Origin: Clostridia bacterium
GTDB taxonomy: Bacteria; Bacillota; Clostridia; Oscillospirales; CAG-272
Length of the DNA stretch: 64,000 nt
Direction of reading: 5' to 3'
Assembly (NCBI GenBank): GCA_017443595.1
Contig: JAFSYU010000010.1
Coordinates: 19,875 to 83,874, forward strand
Shown: positions 17,660-27,087 of the stretch, piece by piece
How the letters are laid out: every line of letters starts with the position of its first letter
Position numbering within the stretch: position 1 is the stretch's first letter
Notes under the pieces: generated by a model
The model's database searches: none
Seen by the model: the letters and a program-made list of their open reading frames with translations, nothing else
Told to the model about the DNA's origin: nothing
Translations under genes and position numbers: made by a program

Positions 17660-19034
17660 GGAATATAAGACCATAAAAGAGGTCGTGGGACCGCTGATGC
17701 TCATAGAGAACGTAGACGGTGCGACGTACGACGAGCTCGTACAGATAAAACAGGCGAGCGGCGACGTAAGATACGGCAAAATACTTGAGGTAAACCGCGA
17801 TAAAGCGCTCGTTCAGCTGTTTGAACCGTCCGAAGGACTTAAAATATCCGACGCGCGCGCAAAGCTGCTCGGTCACGGCGTCCAGCTCGGGGTTTCTTCC
17901 GATATGCTCGGCAGAGTATTTGACGGTATGGGCGAGCCGATAGACGGCGGCGACAAAATTATTGCCGAAAAATACATGGATATAAACGGTCTTCCGATGA
18001 ATCCGGCGGCAAGAGACTTCCCGTCCGAGTTCATACAGACGGGCGTTTCCGCGATAGACGGATTAAACACCCTTGTAAGAGGTCAGAAGCTGCCGGTTTT
18101 CTCCGGTTCGGGCTTACCTCACGCGGAGCTTGCCGCACAGATAGCGCGTCAGGCAAAGGTGCGCGGCACAAACGACAAATTTGCCGTTGTTTTCGCCGCT
18201 ATAGGCATAACTTTTGAAGAATCCGAATTCTTTATTCAGGATTTCAGAAAGACAGGCGCCATTGACCGTTCCGTAATGTTCATAAACCTTGCAAACGACC
18301 CGGCGGTAGAGCGTATTTCAACGCCGCGTATGGCTATAACGTGCGCGGAATACTTAGCGTACGAGCTCGGTATGCACGTTCTCGTCATAATGAGCGATAT
18401 AACGAACTACGCTGAATCTCTGCGTGAGATATCCGCCGCAAGAAAAGAAGTTCCCGGCAGACGCGGCTACCCCGGATATTTGTATACGGACTTGGCCACG
18501 ATGTACGAAAGAGCCGGAAAAATAAAAAACAAGCCCGGCTCCATTACGCAGATACCTATACTCACCATGCCGGAAGACGACAAGACACACCCGATACCCG
18601 ACCTTACCGGATATATAACCGAGGGGCAGATAATTCTTTCGCGTGAGCTTTACAGAAAAGGCGTTCAGCCGCCTATAGACGTGCTCCCATCGCTTTCACG
18701 TCTTAAAAACAAAGGTATAGGCGAGGGCAGGACGAGAGAAGACCACGGCGGCACTATGAACCAGCTTTTTGCCGCGTACGCAAGAGGCAAGGACGCGCGC
18801 GAGCTTTCAACGATATTAGGCGAATCCGCCTTGTCCGAGGTGGACAGGATATACGCGAAATTCGCGGAGGAGTTTGAACAGAAATACGTTTCACAGGGAT
18901 ATTACAAGGACAGATCCATTGAAGAAACGCTTAGCGTAGGCTGGGAGCTGTTGTCCATGCTTCCGAAAACCGAGCTGAAGCGTATAAAGGAAGAATATAT
19001 AGAAAAATATCTTCCCAAAAACGATAAGGAATAA
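17652..19034 (+). CDS. ntpB: V-type ATPase subunit B (non-catalytic)
   Basis: 460-aa partner of subunit A in the hexameric head. The site equivalent to Walker A reads [16 protein letters not shown] and lacks the GKT, as expected for the non-catalytic subunit. The motif [22 protein letters not shown] near residue 270 is typical of B subunits. It overlaps the A gene and is followed 3 bp later by subunit D. Confidence 0.96.
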   Translation: MNKEYKTIKEVVGPLMLIENVDGATYDELVQIKQASGDVRYGKILEVNRDKALVQLFEPSEGLKISDARAKLLGHGVQLGVSSDMLGRVFDGMGEPIDGGDKIIAEKYMDINGLPMNPAARDFPSEFIQTGVSAIDGLNTLVRGQKLPVFSGSGLPHAELAAQIARQAKVRGTNDKFAVVFAAIGITFEESEFFIQDFRKTGAIDRSVMFINLANDPAVERISTPRMAITCAEYLAYELGMHVLVIMSDITNYAESLREISAARKEVPGRRGYPGYLYTDLATMYERAGKIKNKPGSITQIPILTMPEDDKTHPIPDLTGYITEGQIILSRELYRKGVQPPIDVLPSLSRLKNKGIGEGRTREDHGGTMNQLFAAYARGKDARELSTILGESALSEVDRIYAKFAEEFEQKYVSQGYYKDRSIEETLSVGWELLSMLPKTELKRIKEEYIEKYLPKNDKE

Positions 19035-19037
19035 GCT

Positions 19038-19661
19038 ATGGCAAAACAGATAAATCCTACCAGAATGGAGCTGACGCGTCTGAAAAGGCGCCTTAAGACC
19101 GCTTCGCGCGGTCACAAGCTCTTAAAGGATAAACAAAACGGGATGACAAAGCAGTTTATGGAGCAGATCCGGCGCAACCAAGACCTGAGAAAACAGGTCG
19201 AAGCCGGACTTGCCGAGGCTGCTCTGGAATTCCGCGCCGCGTCGTCCGTAATGGGCGAAAAGGAACTTGGTGAAGCGCTGCTTCTGCCCGCGGGCGAAAT
19301 AGGCGTTGTGGGCGGCTCAAACAATATAATGAGCGTACAGGTGCCCACGCTTCACTCGGACGGCAGCCTTGCGCAGTCTCTGCCTTACGGCTTTGCGGAC
19401 ACGTCTTTTGAACTTGATTCCGCGACGCTTACGATGACAAAGCTGTTCCCGCTTCTGCTCCAGCTTGCCGAATGTGAAAAGACCTGCGATATGCTTGCGT
19501 CCGAGATAGAAAAAACGCGCCGCCGCGTCAACGCGCTTGAACACGTTATGATACCGGAAATGGAGCGCAACATAAAGTTTATAACTATGAAGTTAGAGGA
19601 CAACGAGCGCCAGAACATAACGAGGCTGATGAAGGTAAAAGACGTTATAAATTCAAGGTAA
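19038..19661 (+). CDS. ntpD: V-type ATPase subunit D (central rotor)
   Basis: 207-aa rotor shaft subunit made of two long helices (about 1-75 and 130-200). The opening INPTRMELTRLKRRLKTASRGHKLLKDK is diagnostic in pattern. It is the last gene of the operon and is followed by a strong terminator. Confidence 0.94.
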   Translation: MAKQINPTRMELTRLKRRLKTASRGHKLLKDKQNGMTKQFMEQIRRNQDLRKQVEAGLAEAALEFRAASSVMGEKELGEALLLPAGEIGVVGGSNNIMSVQVPTLHSDGSLAQSLPYGFADTSFELDSATLTMTKLFPLLLQLAECEKTCDMLASEIEKTRRRVNALEHVMIPEMERNIKFITMKLEDNERQNITRLMKVKDVINSR

Positions 19662-19663
19662 TA

Positions 19664-19690
19664 AAAAACCGCCGTATCGGCGGTTTTTTA
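19664..19690. terminator. bidirectional terminator after the V-ATPase operon
   Basis: AACCGCCG and CGGCGGTT flank a short loop, with A- and T-runs on the two sides. It ends the V-ATPase operon and the convergent dockerin gene. Confidence 0.9.
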
Positions 19691-19693
19691 TTC

Positions 19694-20554
19694 TTATTTT
19701 CCGTATTCCTCAATTACTATCGCTTTGTAGAGCTCCGCTGCGGTGCAGTCCGGATCGGCGGAAACATAGTTCTTTGCTCTTGAAACGCTTTCCGCTGTAT
19801 CTATCGTAACGGCGTAAACAACGTAGTTGTTTATTACCTCAACGACGCCGGTCTCCAGCATTTTTGCGTTTCTGCGGTCATCGTCGTCGTATAACGTGTA
19901 GTCGCCGTTGTTTTTCTGCTTTTCACAGCGCGCTTCAGCCATTTTGGCAACGCTCTCTACCGATCCGCCTTCTTTGACTTTAAACACGGTGACCTCTTCT
20001 ATATACTGGTTTTTGGCTTTGCGCATAACAAAGCCTTCAACGTAATCAAAAGCTTCCGGCAGCAAATACACAAGCTCAAACGTTTCCATATCCATATCGG
20101 TCTTTCCGTCAAACCATTTGCATATCTCGGCGTCAGTCGCTTTTTTGAATCCCTCTTTTTCAGCCGTCGCCGCGTCCGCGTAAACGTCCGCGTCAACGTA
20201 CGTCAGTTTTGTTCCGGGCTCTTCCGCGCCCGTATCGTCTGAGCTTTGTTCCGACCCGGCGGTTTCCCCGGTCTGACCGGAGCTTAAATATCTGAAAAGC
20301 TCTACCACGTCTTTGTTGTTTACTTCTTTGTCACCGTTGAAATCGTACGCCGTTTCATCATCGGCTTTTTTATTGCCGGACGCGTATCTGAAAAGCTCAA
20401 CAACGTCTTTATTGTTTGCCTCACCGTCGCCGTTTATATCGCCTTTTAAGATTACTCCTACGGTCGTTATAACTTCATCCGTCTCCGCAAAGGCGGTAAC
20501 GGTCACGGCCGTGATCATAAGGGCGCTGATAATAATTGAAACGATTTTTTTCAT
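19694..20554 (-). CDS. secreted DUF4358-like protein with N-terminal dockerin-like module
   Basis: 286-aa secreted protein: signal peptide (1-23), then two calcium-loop repeats at 37-92 (GDINGDGEANNKD and DFNGDKEVNNKD, each followed by VVELFRY). An acidic linker comes next, and then a domain of about 160 residues that resembles DUF4358, a Firmicutes extracellular domain of unknown role. The dockerin lies at the N-terminal end, whereas dockerins are usually C-terminal. It has its own promoter at 20583-20611. The DUF4358 match is by pattern and is less certain than the dockerin. Confidence 0.78.
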   Translation of the reverse strand: MKKIVSIIISALMITAVTVTAFAETDEVITTVGVILKGDINGDGEANNKDVVELFRYASGNKKADDETAYDFNGDKEVNNKDVVELFRYLSSGQTGETAGSEQSSDDTGAEEPGTKLTYVDADVYADAATAEKEGFKKATDAEICKWFDGKTDMDMETFELVYLLPEAFDYVEGFVMRKAKNQYIEEVTVFKVKEGGSVESVAKMAEARCEKQKNNGDYTLYDDDDRRNAKMLETGVVEVINNYVVYAVTIDTAESVSRAKNYVSADPDCTAAELYKAIVIEEYGK

Positions 20555-20582
20555 TTTTTTCTCCCGTGCTGCTTTTTTCTTT

Positions 20583-20611
20583 ATTATCGCATCCCTTTAT
20601 CTATTTTTCAA
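20583..20611 (-). promoter_or_regulatory. promoter of the dockerin/DUF4358 gene
   Basis: Minus strand TTGAAA (20606-20611) and GATAAT (20583-20588), 17-bp spacer, 28 bp before the start codon. Confidence 0.6.
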
Positions 20612-20631
20612 CGTATTTTATTTAAACAAAT

Positions 20632-21000
20632 TTATTCTATTCTTTTGCTTCTGCACAAAACCGCGCACAACAAGGAAAGCATAAGCGCCGCGGTAAGCCC
20701 GGCGGACATGGCGGTCACGCCGCCCGTAAAAGCGCCCAACAGTCCCTGTTCGTCAACGGCTTCTTTTACACCGGCTGCAAGCGCGGCGCCGAATCCCGTC
20801 AAGGGCACTCTCGCGCCGGAATGAAACAGCTTTACGAGCGGCTCGTATAAGCCGACCGCGCCTAAAAAAACTCCCGACACGACGTACGCCGTCAGTATCC
20901 TTGCCGGAGTGAGCCGCGTTTTGCAGATCAGAAGCTGCGCCGGAAGACACAGCGCGCCGCCGAAAATAAAAACAAGCAGATATTTTGTAAAAATTTCCAT
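20632..21000 (-). CDS. spoVAE: stage V sporulation protein AE
   Basis: 122-aa membrane protein with about four helices, matching the SpoVAE subunit of the dipicolinate channel in the spore inner membrane. The conserved stretches LTPARILTAYVVSG, GLYEPL and VPLTGFGAALAAGV are present. It starts 1 bp after the spoVAD stop, with GGAGG inside the end of spoVAD. Confidence 0.9.
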   Translation of the reverse strand: MEIFTKYLLVFIFGGALCLPAQLLICKTRLTPARILTAYVVSGVFLGAVGLYEPLVKLFHSGARVPLTGFGAALAAGVKEAVDEQGLLGAFTGGVTAMSAGLTAALMLSLLCAVLCRSKRIE

Positions 21001-21001
21001 A

Positions 21002-21994
21002 TCAGACCTCCGATGAAAAACGTATAAGATGAGCGATGCCCGGTATGCTGTGCCCCTGCGCCACGGACATGGGGCTCATGAGCGCGCCCGTACCTATGAA
21101 CAGCGCGTTTTTTATTTCCTTTTTTCTGAATTTTTCATATAGATAGACCGCAAGTCCCAAAGCTGAACAGCCGCAGCCGCTTCCGCCGCTGTGAACGTCC
21201 TGTTCCGGCTTATATAAAAGCATACCGCAGTCAAGATAATTTTCCTTTACGGCAAACCCCTCGTACGACAAAAGCTCCGTTGTAAGTCCGTGGCCCTCGT
21301 CGCCGAGATCACCGGTGAGGATAACGTCAAAATCGTGCGGGCTTTTGCCGCTCTCGCTGAAATACCGTTTCAGCGTGTCCGCGGCGGCGGGAGCCATTGC
21401 CGCGCCCATATTGGACGCGTCGTTCACGCCGCGGTCGACCGGTATCCCGGGCAGCACTTCTTTTATATACATACCGGACGATCCGGTATCTATCAAAGCA
21501 CAGCCGGAGCCTGTCACGGTCCACTGCGCCGTGGGCGTTCTCTGCCCGCCGTATTCGACAGGCATTCTGAACTGCCGCTCAGCCGTGCAGTTGTGAGAGC
21601 TTACTATCGCGGCGCAGCGGCTGAAATAGCCGCCGTCCACGCAAAGCGACGATAAAAGCAGCGCTTCCGCCATTGTGGAGCACGCGCCGAACAGGCCGAA
21701 ATACTGTCTGCCGTAATCTAAAAGACCGTATGAGGACGCCGTGCACTGATTCATCAGATCGCCCGCGAAGACCGCGTCTATATCCGTAACAGAGAAGCCG
21801 CCTTTTTTCAGCGCACGCACAAAACAGCGCCGCTGCATTTCCTCTTCCGCCTGCTCAAACGTCGGAGCGCCGAACGTGTCGTCGTCGCTGTGTTCGTCGT
21901 ATAATTCCCCGAATGCTCCGTCGTATTCCTTTTTGCCGCAAACGGCGGCGACGGTGCTGACGCATACGCGGTTATTTAATTTTATTATGCCCAT
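21002..21994 (-). CDS. spoVAD: stage V sporulation protein AD
   Basis: 330-aa thiolase-fold protein that binds dipicolinic acid and helps load it into the forespore. Typical blocks are AVFAGDLMNQCTASSYG near residue 78, FGLFGACSTMAEAL near 98, FRMPVEYGGQRTPTAQWTVTG near 142, and the C-terminal GALMSPMSVAQGHSIPGIAH. It forms a two-gene unit with spoVAE. No spoVAC gene is adjacent, although spoVAC-AD-AE is the usual minimal set. It is good evidence that the organism forms endospores. Confidence 0.93.
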   Translation of the reverse strand: MGIIKLNNRVCVSTVAAVCGKKEYDGAFGELYDEHSDDDTFGAPTFEQAEEEMQRRCFVRALKKGGFSVTDIDAVFAGDLMNQCTASSYGLLDYGRQYFGLFGACSTMAEALLLSSLCVDGGYFSRCAAIVSSHNCTAERQFRMPVEYGGQRTPTAQWTVTGSGCALIDTGSSGMYIKEVLPGIPVDRGVNDASNMGAAMAPAAADTLKRYFSESGKSPHDFDVILTGDLGDEGHGLTTELLSYEGFAVKENYLDCGMLLYKPEQDVHSGGSGCGCSALGLAVYLYEKFRKKEIKNALFIGTGALMSPMSVAQGHSIPGIAHLIRFSSEV

Positions 21995-22076
21995 GCAAAT
22001 ATCCTTTTTTTCTATTATCGACGAAAGGCTCTCAATTTATTAAGTCACGCAAGTTTATTTGATCATTTACATAATA

Positions 22077-22105
22077 TTGACATTTTTCCCGTTTCCGGAT
22101 ATAAT
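22077..22105 (+). promoter_or_regulatory. sigma-A type promoter of the ECF sigma operon
   Basis: TTGACA (22077-22082) and TATAAT (22100-22105) with 17-bp spacing; a full consensus match. The leader to 22234 shows no other clear structure. Confidence 0.85.
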
Positions 22106-22234
22106 ATTGTTCAGATCATATAAAAGGACTGAAACGCACGCAAGGTTCCTGTAAGAATTTTTTTACAAAAAATGCAACCCGGGCAGTTTTTTTACGCTTT
22201 TATAGATGAGAGGCGCACAGAAAGGAAAAACGGT

Positions 22235-22795
22235 ATGGATGATGACAAAATAATCGATCTGTTTTTGGCGCGCGACGAACGGGCGATTACGGAAACGTCT
22301 TCAAAATACGGCGCTTTTCTTTTCAGCGCCGCTGAAAGGATAACTGCAAGCAGTACCGATGCGGATGAATGCGTGAACGATACGTATCTTCAGGCGTGGA
22401 ACGGGATCCCTCCCGCCGAGCCGCGAGGTTATTTTCGCACTTATCTTTTACGCATAACGCGGCACGCGGCGCTTGATATCTGCAGAAAACGCGACGCAGA
22501 AAAAAGATCCGCGCTGATGACGGAAATAACGGAAGAACTGGAGAACTGTCTGTCCGACAGGCAAACTGCAGAGTCCGCGGTGGAATATAAAGAGCTCGGC
22601 GCTCTGATAAATCGCTTTTTAAAGCAGCAGAAAGAGCTTGACCGGAATATATTCATACGCCGTTATTATATGGCTCACAGCGTAGAGCAGATTTCAAAAA
22701 GCCTCGGTATAAATAAAAACAGAGTAAAATCCGTTCTTTTCAGAACAAGGAACAAACTCAAAGTTTATTTGGAAAGTGAGGGATATTTTGTATGA
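22235..22795 (+). CDS. RNA polymerase sigma factor, ECF/sigma-70 family
   Basis: 186-aa sigma factor with region 2 (about 10-90, including DADECVNDTYLQAWNGIPP and FRTYLLRITRHAALD) and region 4 (about 120-180, ending in SVEQISKSLGINKNRVKSVLFRTRNKLK, a helix-turn-helix). The ATG at 22235 behind AAAGGA is preferred over the upstream ATG at 22172, which lacks a ribosome site. It overlaps the next gene by ATGA, the usual layout of an ECF sigma factor and its anti-sigma factor. Confidence 0.88.
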   Translation: MDDDKIIDLFLARDERAITETSSKYGAFLFSAAERITASSTDADECVNDTYLQAWNGIPPAEPRGYFRTYLLRITRHAALDICRKRDAEKRSALMTEITEELENCLSDRQTAESAVEYKELGALINRFLKQQKELDRNIFIRRYYMAHSVEQISKSLGINKNRVKSVLFRTRNKLKVYLESEGYFV

Positions 22796-23565
22796 ACACA
22801 TATGATATTTTATACAGTATGGATTATATTGAAAACGATTTAATAGAAGAAGCGGCTGTTTATAACGGAAATAAAAAACGAAGAATAATTATAAAATGTA
22901 TTTCCGCGGCGTGCGTTATACTTGCTGTAGGTATAACTGGTATAAATATACAGAACAGCATTTCTATAAAAAACAGAGATATAACACAGAGGTTTGGGAT
23001 GCTTAAGGTAGATCCCGATGTTGAAAAACCGTTAAAATTAAATGCAACATTATCAAATATTTATCCTTATTTTGAGTATCTGTATAAAATCACCACAGAG
23101 TATGACAATTTTGATGTAATATACGGGACGGTGAAAAATATTACTACTGTAAAAAAAATAATCCCGTCGCCTGCATCTGTATATTATATCACCGCTTTTG
23201 ATATAGATATAATAAAATCCTACCGTGTAACACCGGAAAAAGAAACTGTCAAAGCAATAAGCATATCGTGTAAAAGGATGGCATCCGCTCCCGATATAGG
23301 TCCATCATATTTTAATATATCAGAAGGTCAGAGCAGCATATTTACACTATGGGCAAAAAATGCACGGGTCGATTGGAGCGGAATTGAAGATCTTCATATT
23401 GATCCGTATGATTACGCTGATTATGTTGTTTCAACACAATTTGATACAGACGATAACGGAGCAAAAATAGCATGGTACGGTTATATGACGTTTGAAGAAA
23501 TTCAGGAACTGTTTGATAACGCTCCATACAATAAAGAATATTTGCTTGAAAAATACGGAACTTAA
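22792..23565 (+). CDS. putative anti-sigma factor, single-pass membrane protein
   Basis: 257-aa protein with a short cytoplasmic N-terminus (MNTYDILYSMDYIENDLIEEA), one membrane helix (about 34-52) and an extracytoplasmic domain of about 200 residues that I do not recognise. The N-terminus is like those of clostridial proteins paired with ECF sigma factors, which bind sigma at the membrane. The ATGA overlap with the sigma gene supports this role. The gene is more AT-rich than its surroundings. Confidence 0.68.
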   Translation: MNTYDILYSMDYIENDLIEEAAVYNGNKKRRIIIKCISAACVILAVGITGINIQNSISIKNRDITQRFGMLKVDPDVEKPLKLNATLSNIYPYFEYLYKITTEYDNFDVIYGTVKNITTVKKIIPSPASVYYITAFDIDIIKSYRVTPEKETVKAISISCKRMASAPDIGPSYFNISEGQSSIFTLWAKNARVDWSGIEDLHIDPYDYADYVVSTQFDTDDNGAKIAWYGYMTFEEIQELFDNAPYNKEYLLEKYGT

Positions 23566-23584
23566 AAGAAAAGGATTTTTAATT

Positions 23585-25039
23585 ATGAAAAAAATAATAG
23601 TCTATGTTTTAGCAATCACATTAATGCTTACATGTTTTATTCCAGTAAAAGCGATTTTGCAAGGCGAAGAAAACTATTATAATTATATCGAAACAAGAAG
23701 AAATGATATAATAGCAGAATATAATGCTGACAATGCAGCAGTTTATATAATGAAAGCTGTAGAAGGCAAGAAATTAGATAAAATAAATGCTCTTGGAGAA
23801 TTAATTAGCCTATATAATCAGTATGGAAAGAGCATCAATATAGTTTGCGCTATGTCTACACTGATGGATGATCCTTATTTTTCTCAAAATATATCTGATG
23901 AACAGTCTGAAATAATCAGGGAAATATTGAGCACACCAACATATAACAAAACATATATTTCCGGAAATTTTGAAATTCGCTATAATTCAACTTCAAATTC
24001 GACGCCAGTATACATAATATCACTTATGAATGCTCTGACTACAATTGAAACCAGTTTTATAACCGATCTATCTTTAAATAGGCCTCAATCAAGTATTTTG
24101 ACACATAGATATCATTTTTATGTAACAAGTGATTATGATTCCAACTCAAATCCAGCGGCTACATTTTTTGGATTTACATCTGGCTTTAGGACTTCATATT
24201 CTGTATTTTACGGAATACAAGATGCAGATTTAAATTCAAGCTTAACTACATATGAAAAGGGTACTGCAGCACATGAATATATGCATGCAATTAATCATAA
24301 TTATTTTAATTTGTTGTATTTAGATTCATGGTTTAAAGAAAGTTGGGCTAACTGGGCAGCATTAATCAAATACGGTATAAGTACAATACCTGATTATGCC
24401 GTAAATGCGTATCTAAGTAATACTAATTATCCATTAACATCAAACAACTTTATTGATAACTATGGGAAAGTTTTGTTGCCAATGTTTATTAGACAAAACT
24501 ATGGTGGTGATTCAACCGTTGCAGAAGTAATAAAAAAGCTTCCGATAAGCGGAGATGCAATAACTGCTATAGGAAATGCTTTACCCGGGGATAGTGTTAC
24601 ATTGAACTCAATATTTGCAGATTTTATGAGGTATAATTATTCTCCAAAATATTTCTATACGACACATAGCAATGGCTGGAACGATAGGCCTTTGATTTCC
24701 GGAAACTACAGTTCAAGTTATTCATCATTTACTGCTTCAAATCAATACTTAGATACTTTATCAGCAAAGTATTATGAATTTGATATTCCTTCTGTTGGAA
24801 TTTATAGGTACAATATTATAGTAAATGCAGGTACATCAACAATAACCGGTAAATTAATGTTATCTTATGACTCAGGATATGCAACAAATACGAGTTTAGG
24901 GTCTGGTACATACTTAGAAGAAAATATTAATATCTCAAGCTCAGCATATAGCAAAGGATGTATAATGATTGTCAATACTGATTCACTTAATGCAACTGGT
25001 AATATAACAATTACGGTCACAAGAACAAGAATACACTAA
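23585..25039 (+). CDS. secreted zinc metallopeptidase (HEXXH)
   Basis: 484-aa secreted protein: signal peptide (1-23), a helical pro-like region (about 25-130), then a metallopeptidase core with His230-Glu231-Tyr-Met-His234 and a third ligand Glu252 in FKESWANWAAL, the spacing of gluzincin-like enzymes. The C-terminal 110 residues look like a beta-sandwich pre-peptidase or cell-binding domain. The ATG at 23585 sits behind AAAGGA. It follows the sigma/anti-sigma pair by 19 bp, so it is probably cotranscribed. Base composition is clearly more AT-rich than the rest of the window and codons end mostly in A or T, suggesting transfer. The substrate is unknown. Confidence 0.82.
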   Translation: MKKIIVYVLAITLMLTCFIPVKAILQGEENYYNYIETRRNDIIAEYNADNAAVYIMKAVEGKKLDKINALGELISLYNQYGKSINIVCAMSTLMDDPYFSQNISDEQSEIIREILSTPTYNKTYISGNFEIRYNSTSNSTPVYIISLMNALTTIETSFITDLSLNRPQSSILTHRYHFYVTSDYDSNSNPAATFFGFTSGFRTSYSVFYGIQDADLNSSLTTYEKGTAAHEYMHAINHNYFNLLYLDSWFKESWANWAALIKYGISTIPDYAVNAYLSNTNYPLTSNNFIDNYGKVLLPMFIRQNYGGDSTVAEVIKKLPISGDAITAIGNALPGDSVTLNSIFADFMRYNYSPKYFYTTHSNGWNDRPLISGNYSSSYSSFTASNQYLDTLSAKYYEFDIPSVGIYRYNIIVNAGTSTITGKLMLSYDSGYATNTSLGSGTYLEENINISSSAYSKGCIMIVNTDSLNATGNITITVTRTRIH

Positions 25040-25116
25040 ACACATATATTTCTTACTCCGTGTATAACCTCAATTATTAAGAAAAATTAAGAATTATTAA
25101 AGTTCCTTTATAATTA

Positions 25117-25145
25117 TTGACAGCCATACGGTTTTCGGTTATAAT
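25117..25145 (+). promoter_or_regulatory. sigma-A type promoter of hflKC
   Basis: TTGACA (25117-25122) and TATAAT (25140-25145), 17 bp apart; full consensus. Confidence 0.85.
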
Positions 25146-25177
25146 ATCCGCGAAAACAAGTAAAGGAGGATGCTTTT

Positions 25178-26122
25178 TTGAAAAACAAAAAGATTGCGAT
25201 AATTATCGCGGTCGCCGCGGTTGTGACCTTGCTTGCCGTATGCATCGGTGCGTCTTTTTACACGGTGGACGACAAGCAGCAGGCTGTCATAACGACGTTC
25301 GGCAAGGTGACGGATATAACCGAGGCGGGCATACATTTCAAGCTGCCTTTCATCCAGCAGGCTCACATAGTTGACGTAAACGTGCTTCGCAAGCTGGAAA
25401 TAGGTTACAGGAGCGACGACAACGACGCGACGATCGTGCGTACCGTTGAAAACGAATGCAAAATGATAACCGGAGACTTAAACATAGTTAACGTGGATTT
25501 CTTCGTTGAGTACAAAGTATCGGATCCGGTCAAGTATCTTTTCAGCGCAAAAGACCCGGAGGAGATACTTAAAAATCTCGTTCAGAGCCAGATAAGAAAC
25601 GTAGTCGGCTCAAGCGGAGTGGACAGCGTGCTGACTGACGGCAAAGTCACGATACAGCAGGATATAAGAGACCTGACGGCAAAAGAGCTTGAAGCGTACG
25701 ACATAGGCCTTATGCTGACAGACGTAAAGATACAGGACGCGGAGATGCCGACGGACGAGGTAAACGAGGCTTACAAAGCCGTTCTGTCCGCTCTTCAGAG
25801 CAAGGAAGCCACGATAAATCTGGCGCAGGCTTACAAGGAGTCAAAAATACCGGAAATGGAAGCCGAGGTCAAGAGCATAACGCTCAACGCCGAATACGAC
25901 AAACAGAAAAGGATAAACGAGGCAAAAATGCAGATAGCCATGTTTGAGGCTATGTACGAGCAGTATCAGCTGAATCCCGAAGCCACGAGGATAAGGATGT
26001 ATAACGAGGCGCTGCAGGAATTTCTGCCCGGAACGAAGGTTTACGTAGACACGTCCGGTGACGGCTCCATGCAGAAGCTTTTGCCCGTTGACACGTTTAC
26101 GGAACAGGAGGAACAGAAATGA
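25178..26122 (+). CDS. hflK: HflK-type SPFH/band 7 membrane protein
   Basis: 314-aa prohibitin-family protein that with HflC forms a membrane cage around the FtsH protease. One N-terminal membrane helix (about 5-27) is followed by the band 7 domain (VDDKQQAVITTFGKVTDITEAGIHFKLPF onward, about 30-215) and a helical coiled-coil tail. The start is TTG at 25178, decided by the strong AAAGGAGG nine bases upstream. It overlaps hflC by ATGA. Confidence 0.87.
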   Translation: MKNKKIAIIIAVAAVVTLLAVCIGASFYTVDDKQQAVITTFGKVTDITEAGIHFKLPFIQQAHIVDVNVLRKLEIGYRSDDNDATIVRTVENECKMITGDLNIVNVDFFVEYKVSDPVKYLFSAKDPEEILKNLVQSQIRNVVGSSGVDSVLTDGKVTIQQDIRDLTAKELEAYDIGLMLTDVKIQDAEMPTDEVNEAYKAVLSALQSKEATINLAQAYKESKIPEMEAEVKSITLNAEYDKQKRINEAKMQIAMFEAMYEQYQLNPEATRIRMYNEALQEFLPGTKVYVDTSGDGSMQKLLPVDTFTEQEEQK

Positions 26123-27030
26123 AAGATAAAAAGAAACTGACAATAATAATAGTCATAGCGGCTGTTGTTCTGTTTATCGTCCTGTGCATACTGCCGTCGT
26201 GCTTTTACGAGGTAAAAGAGGATGAATACGCCTGCACGGCAAGGTTTTCAAAGATCATAAAGACCGTTGACGAGCCCGGGCTTTACCTCAAAGTCCCGTT
26301 TATAGACAGCGTGCGCACGTTCCCGAAAAAGACTCTGTTTTACGATATACCGCCGTCCGAGGTGCTCACCGTTGACAAAAAGAGCATGACGGTTGACAGC
26401 TATATCCTCTGGCGGATAGAAGACCCGCTGAAATTCTTCCAGAGCCTGACGCAGATAAGCGCGGCGGAAAGCCGTTTGTACGATATTACGTACAACGCTT
26501 TCAAAACAAAAATGGGCGTGCTCGATCAGGACGATATAATAAACATGAATCCCGGCGCGGAAAGAAACGCGATATACGACGAGATAAAATCCGAGGTCAT
26601 GGGCAAGACCGGCGTTTACGGCATAAAGGTAGTTGACGTTAAGCTGAAAAGACTCGATCTGCCGGAAAGCAACGAGCAGTCCGTTTACGAGCGTATGATA
26701 TCCGAGCGCAAGCGCGAAGCGGATAAATACACCGCAGAGGGCGAACGCGACGCGGCTTACATAAAGGCGGAAGTAGACAAGACCGTCAACATCTCCCTCT
26801 CCGACGCAAACGCACAGGCGGAGCAGATACGCGCCGAGGGCGAAGCGGAATATATGAGACTTTTGTCCGAGGCTTACAACACGGAAGACAAACGCAGCTT
26901 TTACGAATTCCAGCTGGCGCTTGAAACGCTTAAAAAGACTTTCAACGGTAAAGACAAAACTATAATTTTAGGCGCCGACAACCCGATAGCCAAAGCGCTT
27001 ACCAACTCGACGGGAGCGGAAAGCAAGTAA
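26119..27030 (+). CDS. hflC: HflC-type SPFH/band 7 membrane protein
   Basis: 303-aa partner of HflK with the same layout: membrane helix at about 8-28, band 7 domain from VKEDEYACTARFSKI, and the SERKREADKYTAEGERDA segment near residue 192 typical of HflC. It is coupled to hflK by ATGA overlap and followed by a strong terminator. Confidence 0.87.
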   Translation: MKDKKKLTIIIVIAAVVLFIVLCILPSCFYEVKEDEYACTARFSKIIKTVDEPGLYLKVPFIDSVRTFPKKTLFYDIPPSEVLTVDKKSMTVDSYILWRIEDPLKFFQSLTQISAAESRLYDITYNAFKTKMGVLDQDDIINMNPGAERNAIYDEIKSEVMGKTGVYGIKVVDVKLKRLDLPESNEQSVYERMISERKREADKYTAEGERDAAYIKAEVDKTVNISLSDANAQAEQIRAEGEAEYMRLLSEAYNTEDKRSFYEFQLALETLKKTFNGKDKTIILGADNPIAKALTNSTGAESK

Positions 27031-27040
27031 TAAACAAAAA

Positions 27041-27082
27041 AAAGATGAGAAAGGCAATTACGTCTTTCTCATCTTTTGTGTA
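27041..27082. terminator. terminator between hflC and the LRR gene
   Basis: AAAGATGAGAAAG and CTTTCTCATCTTT form a 13-bp stem with a 10-base loop, followed by TTGTGTATTTTTT. A-rich sequence on the other side lets it act for both convergent genes. Confidence 0.88.
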
Positions 27083-27087
27083 TTTTT

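Noticed and set aside
23492..23584. Upstream in-frame extension of the metallopeptidase gene
   Set aside because: It overlaps the anti-sigma gene and lacks a ribosome site; the ATG at 23585 is followed at once by a signal peptide.
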